18,011 nucleotides of DNA from an uncultured Oscillospiraceae bacterium (GCA_934635515.1 CAKTZK010000028.1:1-18011); one strand, 5' to 3'; shown: positions 6,435 to 13,118, counted from the first letter of the stretch. The notes: a model not told the origin generated them from the sequence alone. Made by a program: numbers and translations.

Positions 6435-6463
6435 ATTGTACTATAATCAGGTCACAAAAGCAA
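6435..6463 (-). promoter_or_regulatory. Promoter of the Crp/Fnr-family gene
   Basis: On the minus strand TTGCTT (forward 6458-6463), 17 bases, TACAAT (forward 6435-6440). The predicted start is near 6428. Its -10 directly abuts the -10 of the rightward promoter, so the two cannot be occupied together. Confidence 0.6.
6442..6447 (+). promoter_or_regulatory. -10 element of the Fe-S protein promoter
   Basis: A consensus TATAAT occurs at 6442-6447 with no recognisable -35 at 17 bp (the sequence there is CCGACT). A perfect -10 without a -35 is typical of activator-dependent promoters, which fits the palindrome centred at -41.5 from the predicted start at 6454. Confidence 0.6.
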
Positions 6464-6476
6464 GGAGGCGCTTGAT

Positions 6477-6478
6477 AT
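6477..6478 (+). promoter_or_regulatory. Start site choice for the Fe-S protein gene
   Basis: AAGGAGG (6462-6468) lies 8 bases before the ATG at 6477, a near-perfect ribosome site that fixes this start. Confidence 0.75.
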
Positions 6479-7187
6479 GAAGAGAAGGATCATCGAGATC
6501 GATCAGGATAAATGCAACGGCTGCGGTGCCTGCGCCGCCGCCTGCCACGAGGGAGCCATCGCCATGGTGGACGGCAAGGCGAAGCTGATGCGGGACGACT
6601 ACTGCGACGGGCTGGGCGACTGCCTGCCCGCCTGCCCCACCGGGGCCATCTCCTTTGTGGAGCGGGAGGCCGCCGCCTACGACGAGCAGGCGGTACTGGC
6701 CAACAAGCGGAAGAAAATGCAGCAGGAGGGAATGTCCCTGCCCGGAGGCTGCCCGGGATCCCGGATGCAAACGCTTCGGCACCCGGGGCCGTCAGCCGTC
6801 GCGCCCGCTCCCGGGGCGGTACAGAGCCGTCTCGCCCAGTGGCCGGTGCAGATCAAGCTGGTGCCCGTGAACGCGCCGTATTTTGACGGGGCGAAGCTGC
6901 TCATCGCCGCCGACTGCACGGCCTACGCCTACGCCGCCTTCCACGAGCGGTTCATCAAGGGGCACATCACGCTGGTGGGCTGCCCCAAGCTGGACAGCGT
7001 GGACTACTCCGAAAAGCTCACGGAGATCATCCGCCGGAACAATATCCAGAGCGTGACCATCGTGCGCATGGAGGTCCCCTGCTGCGGCGGCCTGGAGCAC
7101 GCGGCGAAAACGGCCCTGCAAAACAGTGGGAAATTCATCCCCTGGCAGGTGGTGACCATTTCCACCGACGGGCGTATCCTGGACTGA
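6477..7187 (+). CDS. Ferredoxin-like 4Fe-4S protein with C-terminal Cys-rich domain
   Basis: 236 residues. The N-terminal domain (1-60) is a two-cluster ferredoxin: C13-x2-C16-x2-C19-x3-C23 in full, and a second set C43-x5-C49-x3-C53-P that departs from CxxCxxC but is a familiar variant (CDGLGDCxxxCP). A Pro/Ala-rich linker (88-120) contains C92. The C-terminal domain (about 125-230) reads ADCTAYAYAAFHERFIKGH, VGCPKLD and VPCCGG, with C147, C169, C202 and C203; the CCGG motif recalls cysteine motifs of electron-transfer and disulfide-reductase proteins. It probably passes electrons to a partner reductase; no partner is adjacent. In HcpR-controlled regulons a ferredoxin (FrdX) accompanies the hybrid-cluster protein, and this could be such a protein, but hcp is not in the window. 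Transcription seems to depend on the divergent Crp-family protein. Confidence 0.85.
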   Translation: MKRRIIEIDQDKCNGCGACAAACHEGAIAMVDGKAKLMRDDYCDGLGDCLPACPTGAISFVEREAAAYDEQAVLANKRKKMQQEGMSLPGGCPGSRMQTLRHPGPSAVAPAPGAVQSRLAQWPVQIKLVPVNAPYFDGAKLLIAADCTAYAYAAFHERFIKGHITLVGCPKLDSVDYSEKLTEIIRRNNIQSVTIVRMEVPCCGGLEHAAKTALQNSGKFIPWQVVTISTDGRILD

Positions 7188-7216
7188 CCGTCCGCTGCGC
7201 GAAGCCCGCACAAACA

Positions 7217-7273
7217 GATCCTCCCCTCTGCCGCCCGGTATAACCGCCGCGGCAGGGAGGAGGATCCTTTTTT
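7217..7273 (+). terminator. Intrinsic terminator after the Fe-S protein gene
   Basis: A long stem pairs 7217-7233 with 7250-7266 (GATCCTCC... with ...GGAGGATC, one mismatch and one G-T pair), followed by six T (7268-7273). Confidence 0.85.
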
Positions 7274-7304
7274 ATAGGCGCATCAAAAAAATTTAAAAAA
7301 GCCC

Positions 7305-7335
7305 TTGACTTGAAGTGTGCTTTAAGTTGTAGACT
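7305..7335 (+). promoter_or_regulatory. MerR-type promoter/operator of the aldo/keto reductase gene
   Basis: TTGACT (7305-7310), a 19-bp spacer and TAGACT (7330-7335). The over-long spacer contains the inverted repeat ACTTGAAG-TGTG-CTTTAAGT (7308-7327, 7 of 8 pairs). This is the signature of MerR-family activation, in which DNA untwisting realigns the hexamers. The motif resembles AdhR/NmlR/BltR-group sites (CTTGACTT...AAGTTGTA). No MerR gene is in the window, so the regulator acts from elsewhere. A second small palindrome, CTAAAGTTTAG, follows at 7340-7350. Confidence 0.8.
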
Positions 7336-7404
7336 GTGTCTAAAGTTTAGGTCTGGCCCTTCTATGGGCTGCGCGGGCCGCATAGCGGCAAAGGAGGAAT
7401 CACC

Positions 7405-8274
7405 ATGATCACAAAGGAATACTATACGCTGGCCACAGGTGTCCGGATCCCCAAGCTGGGGCTGGGCACATGGTTTATCCCGGATGATAAGGCGGCGGAA
7501 GCCGTCCGGGCGGCGGTGGGGCTGGGCTACCGCCTGATCGACACCGCCCAGGCATACGGAAACGAGCGGGGCGTAGGCGAAGGGGTGCGCACCTGCGGCG
7601 TTCCCCGGGAGGAGCTGTTCGTTGCCAGCAAGGTGGCGGCTGAGCTGAAAACCTACGACGCGGCCGCCGGATCCATCGACGAGACCCTGGAAAAGATGGG
7701 GCTGACCTATCTGGACCAGATGATCATTCACTCGCCCCAGCCCTGGAGCGAGTTCCGCGCGGAAAAGCGCTATTTTGCGGAAAATAAAGAGGTCTGGCGC
7801 GCCCTGGAGGATGCCCAGGCAACGGGCAAGGTCCGGGTCATCGGCGTGTCTAACTTCCTGCGGGACGACCTGGAAAATCTGCTGGACGACTGCCGTGTAC
7901 GGCCCATGGTCAACCAGATCCTGCTGCACATCGGCAACACCGATGAGGCACTCCTGGACTTCTGCAGGGCAGAGGGGATCCTGGCGGAGGTCTATTCTCC
8001 CATCGCCCACGGCGAGGCGCTGAAAAATCCCGCCATCGCGGCGATGGCGGAGAAGTACGGCGTCTCCGCCGCCCAGCTGTGCATCCGCTACGTCCTGCAG
8101 CTGGGGGCCGTGGCGCTGCCCAAGACGGCGGATCCCGCCCACATGGCCGGCAACGCGGACGTGGACTTCACCATCTCCGACGCAGCTATGGACGCCCTGG
8201 TACACGCGGAGCACATCGCGGATTACGGTGCGTTTAACGTATTTCCTGTGTTCAGCGGCAAGCCCTTGGCATAA
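7405..8274 (+). CDS. Aldo/keto reductase
   Basis: 289 residues; AAAGGAGGA lies 6-8 bases before the ATG. This is an (alpha/beta)8 NAD(P)H-dependent oxidoreductase that reduces aldehydes and ketones. The catalytic tetrad is visible: D46 and Y51 in RLIDTAQAYGNE, K76 in FVASKV, H109 in MIIHSP. The family patterns GxRIPKLGLGTW (12-23) and GVSNF with the AKR signature around GKVRVIGVSNF are present, and the phosphate-binding region reads ALPKTADPAHMAGN. Length is normal for prokaryotic AKRs (270-290). The MerR-type promoter suggests induction by an electrophile, aldehyde or drug; AKRs are common targets of AdhR/NmlR-type regulators. It is transcribed alone and ends at a strong terminator. Confidence 0.93.
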   Translation: MITKEYYTLATGVRIPKLGLGTWFIPDDKAAEAVRAAVGLGYRLIDTAQAYGNERGVGEGVRTCGVPREELFVASKVAAELKTYDAAAGSIDETLEKMGLTYLDQMIIHSPQPWSEFRAEKRYFAENKEVWRALEDAQATGKVRVIGVSNFLRDDLENLLDDCRVRPMVNQILLHIGNTDEALLDFCRAEGILAEVYSPIAHGEALKNPAIAAMAEKYGVSAAQLCIRYVLQLGAVALPKTADPAHMAGNADVDFTISDAAMDALVHAEHIADYGAFNVFPVFSGKPLA

Positions 8275-8300
8275 GATATACGGCAATGCACGGCAAAAAA

Positions 8301-8336
8301 GAAAACCCTTGAAGCCGTTTGGCTTCAAGGGTTTTT
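8301..8336. terminator. Bidirectional terminator between AKR and tRNA-Val
   Basis: A 15-bp stem AAAACCCTTGAAGCC (8302-8316) with its complement (8321-8335) around GTTT; T-run 8332-8336 on the plus strand, and an A-rich upstream flank giving T's on the minus strand. It starts just 4 bases from the tRNA 3' end. Confidence 0.88.
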
Positions 8337-8339
8337 ACT

Positions 8340-8415
8340 TGGTGCGCGGTACAGGACTCGAACCTGTGACCCCATGCACGTCAAGCATGTGCTCTACCAG
8401 CTGAGCTAACCGCGC
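8340..8415 (-). tRNA. tRNA-Val (anticodon GAC), CCA encoded
   Basis: 76 bases. The acceptor stem GCGCGGT pairs with ACCGCGC, followed by A and an encoded CCA. The D-arm reads TAGCTCAGCTGGTAGAGCA, the anticodon arm CATGC-TTGACGT-GCATG gives GAC, and the T-arm holds GGTTCGAGTCC. All arms pair without mismatches. Confidence 0.97.
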
Positions 8416-8427
8416 AGGAACAGTACT

Positions 8428-8456
8428 ATAATACCGTGTGCCGGTACATTTGTCAA
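8428..8456 (-). promoter_or_regulatory. Promoter of tRNA-Val
   Basis: On the minus strand TTGACA (forward 8451-8456), 17-bp spacer, TATTAT (forward 8428-8433); the start is a few bases before the mature 5' end at 8415. Confidence 0.85.
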
Positions 8457-8662
8457 CCCTTTTCTTTTGTGTGCGGGAATTTTTTCTGCTCCGCCCGATA
8501 TATGCGCCGCAAAGACCCGCCGCGCCCCAGGTCGGTAATAGGGTTTATTTCAGGCCGCCGATGAGCCGTTTTTCTTTTTACCATTCTGAACAAGAGGTAT
8601 CCGCTGCGGCTGGGAAAAATATGTGCGTTTATATAATTTTCACAAGACAATAAAATTTCCTA
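8457..8662. other. Intergenic stretch without a convincing gene
   Basis: Short frames on both strands have no ribosome site or recognisable content. The only notable thing is 8612-8627, which on the minus strand reads CGCACATATTTTTCCC and resembles the CGCACATATTTTTTCC block of repeat copy C (14006-14020). It may be a weak further trace of that family. Confidence 0.4.
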
Positions 8663-8691
8663 TTGCAGAGGAAAAAACTTTGTGCTATGCT
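8663..8691 (+). promoter_or_regulatory. Promoter of the leader ORF upstream of the lactate permease
   Basis: TTGCAG (8663-8668), 17-bp spacer, TATGCT (8686-8691). The predicted start near 8698 gives a 370-base leader before the permease ATG, containing the small ORF and a terminator. Confidence 0.6.
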
Positions 8692-8722
8692 GTGTCCAAC
8701 ATCAGGAAAGGAAGCTGTGGCT

Positions 8723-8926
8723 ATGAAAAACGCAATGCACGCTCTGTTCACCAATACAGCCACCCATGCGCAGGACACCTGCGCCGCTTCTGCCTGCTCT
8801 GCTCTCAACTCCATTCTGGTCATTATTCTGGACTCCGGCCTGCTGCTGGGGTCCATTTTTGTACTGCTAATTAACTCCATTCGCCATACGGCGGTGCGTC
8901 ACTTCCCTTCTCCGCAGGCAGGTTAA
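8723..8926 (+). CDS. Small membrane protein or leader peptide (67 aa)
   Basis: Starts at ATG 8723 with AGGAAAGGAAG a little further upstream than usual. The peptide begins MKNAMHALFTNTATHAQDTC, contains two cysteines in TCAASAC, then a strongly hydrophobic block (about residues 30-53: SILVIILDSGLLLGSIFVLLINSI) and a basic tail with SIRHTAVRH. Two readings fit. It could be a single-span small membrane protein, or an attenuation leader rich in Ile/Leu/Val codons ahead of a 2-hydroxyacid/branched-chain-type operon. The stop codon lies in the loop of a hairpin (8914-8921 with 8928-8935), followed by a full terminator and then lctP. I do not recognise the sequence. Its promoter and hydrophobic pattern favour real translation over chance. 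Confidence 0.5.
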   Translation: MKNAMHALFTNTATHAQDTCAASACSALNSILVIILDSGLLLGSIFVLLINSIRHTAVRHFPSPQAG

Positions 8927-8953
8927 ACTGCCTGCCCCAGACCGCAGAAGCTC

Positions 8954-8986
8954 GAGGCTCCGCCAAACCGGCGGAGCCTCTTTTTT
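8954..8986 (+). terminator. Intrinsic terminator (possible attenuator) before lctP
   Basis: An 11-bp perfect stem GAGGCTCCGCC (8954-8964) with GGCGGAGCCTC (8970-8980), loop AAACC, then six T. It stands between the leader ORF and the permease gene with no clear promoter after it, so permease expression would require read-through or a weak internal promoter. Confidence 0.85.
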
Positions 8987-9068
8987 ATACATGTTTCCCT
9001 CCTGCCTTGCCTGGCCAGCACAGAAGAGAAGCCCTAAATATACTAAAGATAGAAAGCGAGAAACACTT

Positions 9069-10607
9069 ATGGGATTCTTAAATTTTGTTATGGCACTCAG
9101 CCCCATCATCGTGGTGCTGGTGGGTATCCTCGGGTTCCACCAGTCCGCCAAAAAGGTCGCCCCGGTGGCGCTGATCTGGACGCTGGTGCTGGCCTTCACT
9201 TACTTCAACGTTACCGGCGCCACCTTTAAGGAAAATGTCGCCGTTTACGACGCCCTGCTCTGGAAGGGCATCAAGGAGGGCCTGAAGATCGTGCTTATGG
9301 TCTTCGGCGCGTTCGTGATCCTGAACCTGCTCCGGGACACCGGCGCCATCGACGAGGTGAAGGGCGCCATCGCCCGCATCAGCGACGACCGCCGGGTGCA
9401 GGTGGTCATCGTGGGCATGATGCTCCCCATCTTCCTGGAGGGCGCCGCCGGTGCCGGCTCTCCCGCCGCCATCGCCGCCCCCTTCCTGGTGGCCCTGGGC
9501 TTTGACCCGGTCACCTCCATCGCCCTGGCCCTTTTGGGCGATGCCACCCCCTGCTCCTGGGGCGGCGCGGGCCTTACCACCATCAACGGCGGCGCGGCCC
9601 TCACCGACGCGGGCATCAGCACCGTGGCTCTCAACTCCGCTATGGTGGGCCGCATCCATATGTTCGGCGTGCTCATCATTCCCTTTATCATGGTGGCCAT
9701 GACCTTTGGCCGCAAGGGCTTCAAGGGCATCGTCCCCTATCTGCTCTTTGCCGGCGTTACCACTGGCGGCGTGATGTTCGCTCTGTCCAACTTCGTAGGC
9801 GCGGAGGTCACCTCCATGGGCACGGGCCTGCTGTCCATCCTGCTGTCCGTTGCCTATGTGAAGCTGGTAGGCGTCAAGACCCCGGAGGAGTACCGCTATA
9901 AATTCACAAGCACCGAAAAGAAATACGGCGCCTTCCGGGCCATGTCCCCCTACATCTACATGCTGGTGCTGCTGCCCGCCGTGCGCTACGGCTTCCCGGC
10001 CCTGGTGAAAAACGGCTTTGCCATCATGTGCACCTTCGGCTACATCGTCTGGGTGGACGTGGTGATCCTCATCTGCGGCTTCCTGGGCGCTATGACCCTG
10101 AAGACCGGCATGAAGCAGTACGGCCAGATCTGCAGCAAGACCGTGGGCCACGTGCTGCCGGTGCTGGTGACCATGGGCAGCCTCCTGGTGGTATCCTACA
10201 TCATGCAGTCCTCCTCCACGGGCATGATGAACCTCCTGGCCTCCGACATTGCCGCCGTGGTGGGCCGGTTCTATCCCGCCGCCGCCGTGCTCATCGGTGC
10301 CAGCGGCTCCTTCATCACCGGCACGGGCCTGGGCTCCAACATCATGTTCGCGGATATGCATATCCAGGCGGCAGGCGCGCTGGGCATGAACCCCATCACC
10401 GTTTTCGCCGGGCAGAATGCCGGTGCCTCCTTGGGTAACCTTATCTGCCCCAATAACACCGTGGCCGCCTGCGCCACCGTGGACCAGATTGGCAATGAAA
10501 ACCAGGTCATGAAGCGCACCCTCCCGGCCTTCGCCATCATCCTGGTGGTATACATGGTGCTGACCATGCTCTACACCTGCGTACTTTTCCCTAACTTTGG
10601 TATGTAA
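9069..10607 (+). CDS. lctP: L-lactate permease (LctP family)
   Basis: 512 residues from the ATG at 9069. The frame is open from 8991, but those extra residues come from the terminator flank and are not membrane-like; the ribosome site (GAAAGCGAG) is weak either way. About 12-14 membrane segments run through the protein. The family (PF02652, lactate/glycolate:H+ symporters) is shown by FLEGAAGAGSPAAIAAPFL near residue 120, LLGDATPCSWGG, GASGSFITGTGLGSNIMF, and ASLGNLICPNNTVAACATV near the C-terminus, the LctP signature. It moves 2-hydroxyacids with protons across the cytoplasmic membrane. The next genes encode a 2-hydroxyacid dehydrogenase and an aminotransferase, so the transported acid may be lactate or an amino-acid-derived 2-hydroxyacid; direction (uptake or export) cannot be told. 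Confidence 0.93.
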   Translation: MGFLNFVMALSPIIVVLVGILGFHQSAKKVAPVALIWTLVLAFTYFNVTGATFKENVAVYDALLWKGIKEGLKIVLMVFGAFVILNLLRDTGAIDEVKGAIARISDDRRVQVVIVGMMLPIFLEGAAGAGSPAAIAAPFLVALGFDPVTSIALALLGDATPCSWGGAGLTTINGGAALTDAGISTVALNSAMVGRIHMFGVLIIPFIMVAMTFGRKGFKGIVPYLLFAGVTTGGVMFALSNFVGAEVTSMGTGLLSILLSVAYVKLVGVKTPEEYRYKFTSTEKKYGAFRAMSPYIYMLVLLPAVRYGFPALVKNGFAIMCTFGYIVWVDVVILICGFLGAMTLKTGMKQYGQICSKTVGHVLPVLVTMGSLLVVSYIMQSSSTGMMNLLASDIAAVVGRFYPAAAVLIGASGSFITGTGLGSNIMFADMHIQAAGALGMNPITVFAGQNAGASLGNLICPNNTVAACATVDQIGNENQVMKRTLPAFAIILVVYMVLTMLYTCVLFPNFGM

Positions 10608-10666
10608 AAACTTGCCGCGCAGTGGTAAAATGATATGCGTGGCAGACTGTAAGCCATTTGGCAGAG

Positions 10667-10681
10667 GGATCTCACAGATCC
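10667..10681 (+). other. Small hairpin in the lctP-dehydrogenase spacer
   Basis: GGATCT-CAC-AGATCC, a 6-bp perfect stem, is followed by the AAGGAG ribosome site of the dehydrogenase. There is no T-run, so it is not a terminator. The spacer also has a possible extended -10, TGGTAAAAT (10623-10631), without a clear -35. Confidence 0.35.
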
Positions 10682-10712
10682 TTCGCCGGTAACTATAAGG
10701 AGTGATTTACAA

Positions 10713-11663
10713 ATGACTAAGAATCGTGTTGTAGGCGTCATCGGCCTGGGCCATGTGGGTGCCCATGTAGCGTATTCTCTGGCAGTGCAGGGCATAGCCG
10801 ACGAGCTGATCCTGGTGGATCAGAACGAGCAAAAGCTCACCAGCGAGGTCCAGGACCTGCGGGACGCCGCAGCCTACCTGCCCCATCGGGTCACCGTCCG
10901 GGCCGGCGACTTTGCCGACCTGGGTGCGTGCGACGTGATCGTAAACTCCGTGGGCAAGATCGAGCTGCTCCGGGGCACCCATAACCGCCTCACGGAGATG
11001 GACTTCACCATTCCCGCCGTCCGGGGCTATGCGGAGAAGATCAAGGCCAGCGGCTTTGACGGCGTGCTGGTAAACATCACCAATCCCTGCGACATCGTCA
11101 CCCGGGAGCTGGCGCTGGGCCTGGGCCTGCCCAAGGGCCGGGTTTTCGGCACCGGCACGGGCCTGGACACCTCCCGCCTGCTCAGCGCGCTGGCCCGGCA
11201 GACGGGCATCGACCACAAATCCATCACCTGCTATATGCTGGGCGAGCACGGCAACCAGCAGTTTGCCCCCTGGTCCTGCGTCAGCTTCCGGGGTATGCCT
11301 CTGGACAAGTGGGCCGAGACCGACGAGCGCTTCCGCTTTGACCGGGAGGCCCTGCAGAAGGAGTCCATCGGCGGCGGCTGGGTCACCTTTGTGGGCAAGT
11401 TCTGCACCGAGTACGGCATTTCCACCACCGCGGCCCGCATGGTCCACATCGTGCTCCACGACGAAAAGGCCATCATGCCCGCCAGCATGGAGCTTTGCGG
11501 CGAATACGGCGAGAGCGGCCTGTTTGCAGGCGTGCCCTGCGTCATCGGCGCGGGCGGCGTAGAAGAAGTGGTGGAGCTGCCCCTGACCGACGAGGAGAAG
11601 GCCAAGTTCCACGAGTGCTGCGAGGGCATCCGCCACAATATGGAGCACCTGAAGGAAATCTAA
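10713..11663 (+). CDS. L-2-hydroxyacid dehydrogenase (L-2-hydroxyisocaproate/L-lactate dehydrogenase family)
   Basis: 316 residues; AAGGAG lies about 9 bases before the ATG. Family LDH/MDH. NAD-binding GLGHVG (11-16) with D36 as the NAD-selecting acid; TNPCD (123-127); LDTSR (151-155) with substrate-carboxylate-binding R155; GEHGNQQF with catalytic H179. The mobile loop that sets specificity reads VGKIELLRGTHNRL rather than the lactate-type AGxxQKPGExR. The Gln that marks lactate dehydrogenase is absent, while the catalytic Arg (R92) is kept. This loop, the start (VVGVIGLGHVGAHVAYSLAVQGIADE) and GEHGNQQFAPWS resemble Lactobacillus L-2-hydroxyisocaproate dehydrogenase. It would interconvert a 2-oxoacid and its L-2-hydroxyacid with NADH. 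A branched or aromatic substrate is more likely than pyruvate, by inference. Neighbours are the permease and the aminotransferase. Confidence 0.88.
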   Translation: MTKNRVVGVIGLGHVGAHVAYSLAVQGIADELILVDQNEQKLTSEVQDLRDAAAYLPHRVTVRAGDFADLGACDVIVNSVGKIELLRGTHNRLTEMDFTIPAVRGYAEKIKASGFDGVLVNITNPCDIVTRELALGLGLPKGRVFGTGTGLDTSRLLSALARQTGIDHKSITCYMLGEHGNQQFAPWSCVSFRGMPLDKWAETDERFRFDREALQKESIGGGWVTFVGKFCTEYGISTTAARMVHIVLHDEKAIMPASMELCGEYGESGLFAGVPCVIGAGGVEEVVELPLTDEEKAKFHECCEGIRHNMEHLKEI

Positions 11664-11667
11664 AAAC

Positions 11668-11861
11668 TGGCGAAAAAACTTCGTTTTTTCTGCCAAAAGG
11701 CTTGCAGTCTGCTGCGCGCATAATTTTGAGCCTTTGGCTCAAAATTCCACACTTGCAGCCTGAGAGGTATTTTTCCCCACGCACATGTCGCGGTGAAAAA
11801 TGATTTCAATTTTTCGCGTCTGCGGACGCGAACTCTGCGAGGCTTTTTGACACACTGTTTA
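11668..11861 (+). repeat. Hairpin-rich intergenic repeat, copy B (longest)
   Basis: Four hairpins lie in a row: I 11668-11695 (A6C/GT6 core inside TGGC/GCCA), II 11723-11745 (ATTTTGAGCC-TTT-GGCTCAAAAT), III 11769-11801 (loop CACATGT), IV 11813-11832 (TTCGCGT-CTGCGG-ACGCGAA). Conserved linkers CTTGCAGCCTGAGAG, TTTCAATTTTT and TCTGCGAGGCTTTTTGACA join them. The III-IV half is homologous to copy A (2599-2696, opposite strand), and the I-II half to copy C (13957-14053). It fills almost the whole gap between the dehydrogenase and aminotransferase genes. Hairpin I may end transcription, and the end motif offers a TTGACA (11847-11852) with ATAAAT 18 bases later. Confidence 0.85.
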
Positions 11862-11903
11862 TTGCTGCAGATAAATTTCAAACACATACAGGAGGATACT
11901 ATC

Positions 11904-13103
11904 ATGCAAGTCAAAATTTCTCATAGAATGTCCAAGCCTGATTTTCAGGCCGAATTCCTGGCCGGGATCCTGCGGGCTGCGGCGGACCCCAACCTCATCT
12001 CCTTTGCCGGCGGCCTGCCCAACCCCGTTTCCTTCCCCATCAAGGAGATGGACGAGGCTGCTGATAAGGTCCTCAAGGCAAACGGTGTAAGCGCCATGCA
12101 GTACAGCGGTACCCAGGGCTACGAGCCCCTGCGCCGCTATATATGTGAGCGCTACAAGAAGATGATGGATCTGGACTTCAAGCCCGAGGACATCATCATC
12201 ACCAACGGCTCCCAGCAGGCTCTGGACATGTTCTCCGCCGTAATGATCGACCCGGGCGACGAGATCATGGTGGAGACCCCCAGCTATCTGGCGGCCCTGC
12301 AGACCTTCCATCTGTATGACCCCAAGGTCCTTTCCATCCCCCTGAACAGCGACGGCCTGGATGTGGCCGCCCTGGAAAAGGCCGTGAAGGAGCACGACCC
12401 CAAGTTCATCTATGTGATCCCCAACTTCCAAAATCCCACGGGCCTGACCTACACCGAGGAGGTCCGCGTCAAGGCCGCTGAGGTCCTCAAGGGCACCAAC
12501 GTCATGGTGCTGGAGGACAATCCCTATGGCGAGCTGCGCTTCTCCGGTCAGGCGGGCCACAGCTTCCACTGGTTCCTGGGCGAGCAGTGCGTGATGCTGG
12601 GCACCTTCTCCAAGATCGTCTCCCCGGGTATGCGCATCGGCTGGATCGCCTGCAAGGAGCCTACAGTCCGGGAAAAGCTCCTGGCCTACAAGTCCACCAT
12701 GGACCTGCACACCAACATTTTCTGCCAGATGGTCCTGGCCCAGTACCTGGCCGACCACGATCTGGACGAGCACATCGAAAAGACCCGGGTGCTCTACAAG
12801 GCCAAGGCAGAGAAGATGCACGCATGCATGAAGAAGTACTTCCCCGAGGGCGTGGAGTACACCCAGCCCGAGGGCGGCATGTTCCTCTGGGCCACCATGC
12901 CCGAGGGCATCAAGGCCGTGGACGTGCAGAATCGCGCCATTGAGCGGGGCGTGGCCGTCTGCGCCGGCGATCCGTTCTATGAGGAGGAGCGGGGCGTGCG
13001 CACCATGCGCATCAACTACTCCAACTCCACCGACGAGGACATCGAAAAGGGCGTACAGATCCTGGCCGACGTCATGCGGGAGATCATGGCGGAAAAGAAG
13101 TAA
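11904..13103 (+). CDS. PLP-dependent aminotransferase, fold type I (2-aminoadipate/branched-chain/aromatic type)
   Basis: 399 residues from ATG 11904, directly after AGGAGGAT; the frame extends upstream into the repeat but without a ribosome site. It is a class I/II aminotransferase of the LysN/ARO8-like group. Visible: SFAGGLPNPVSFP (33-45), typical of 2-aminoadipate/aromatic aminotransferases; YSGTQGYEPLR (67-77); NFQNPTG (174-180) with N177 to the PLP O3'; DNPYGELRF (205-213) with D205 and Y208; TFSKIVSPGMRIGW (234-247) with the Schiff-base K237; and MRINYS (368-373) with carboxylate-binding R369. It transfers an amino group between an amino acid and 2-oxoglutarate, giving the 2-oxoacid that the upstream dehydrogenase can reduce. 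The exact amino acid cannot be read from sequence. Not MocR-type: there is no N-terminal HTH. Confidence 0.92.
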   Translation: MQVKISHRMSKPDFQAEFLAGILRAAADPNLISFAGGLPNPVSFPIKEMDEAADKVLKANGVSAMQYSGTQGYEPLRRYICERYKKMMDLDFKPEDIIITNGSQQALDMFSAVMIDPGDEIMVETPSYLAALQTFHLYDPKVLSIPLNSDGLDVAALEKAVKEHDPKFIYVIPNFQNPTGLTYTEEVRVKAAEVLKGTNVMVLEDNPYGELRFSGQAGHSFHWFLGEQCVMLGTFSKIVSPGMRIGWIACKEPTVREKLLAYKSTMDLHTNIFCQMVLAQYLADHDLDEHIEKTRVLYKAKAEKMHACMKKYFPEGVEYTQPEGGMFLWATMPEGIKAVDVQNRAIERGVAVCAGDPFYEEERGVRTMRINYSNSTDEDIEKGVQILADVMREIMAEKK

Positions 13104-13118
13104 ATCTGCCCATATTGC

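Noticed and set aside
8438..8653. 71-codon plus-strand frame after tRNA-Val
   Set aside because: It starts within the tRNA promoter, has no ribosome site, and its composition looks random.
9078..10361. 427-codon minus-strand frame opposite the lactate permease
   Set aside because: His/Gly/Ala-rich shadow of a membrane protein gene with no motif of its own.
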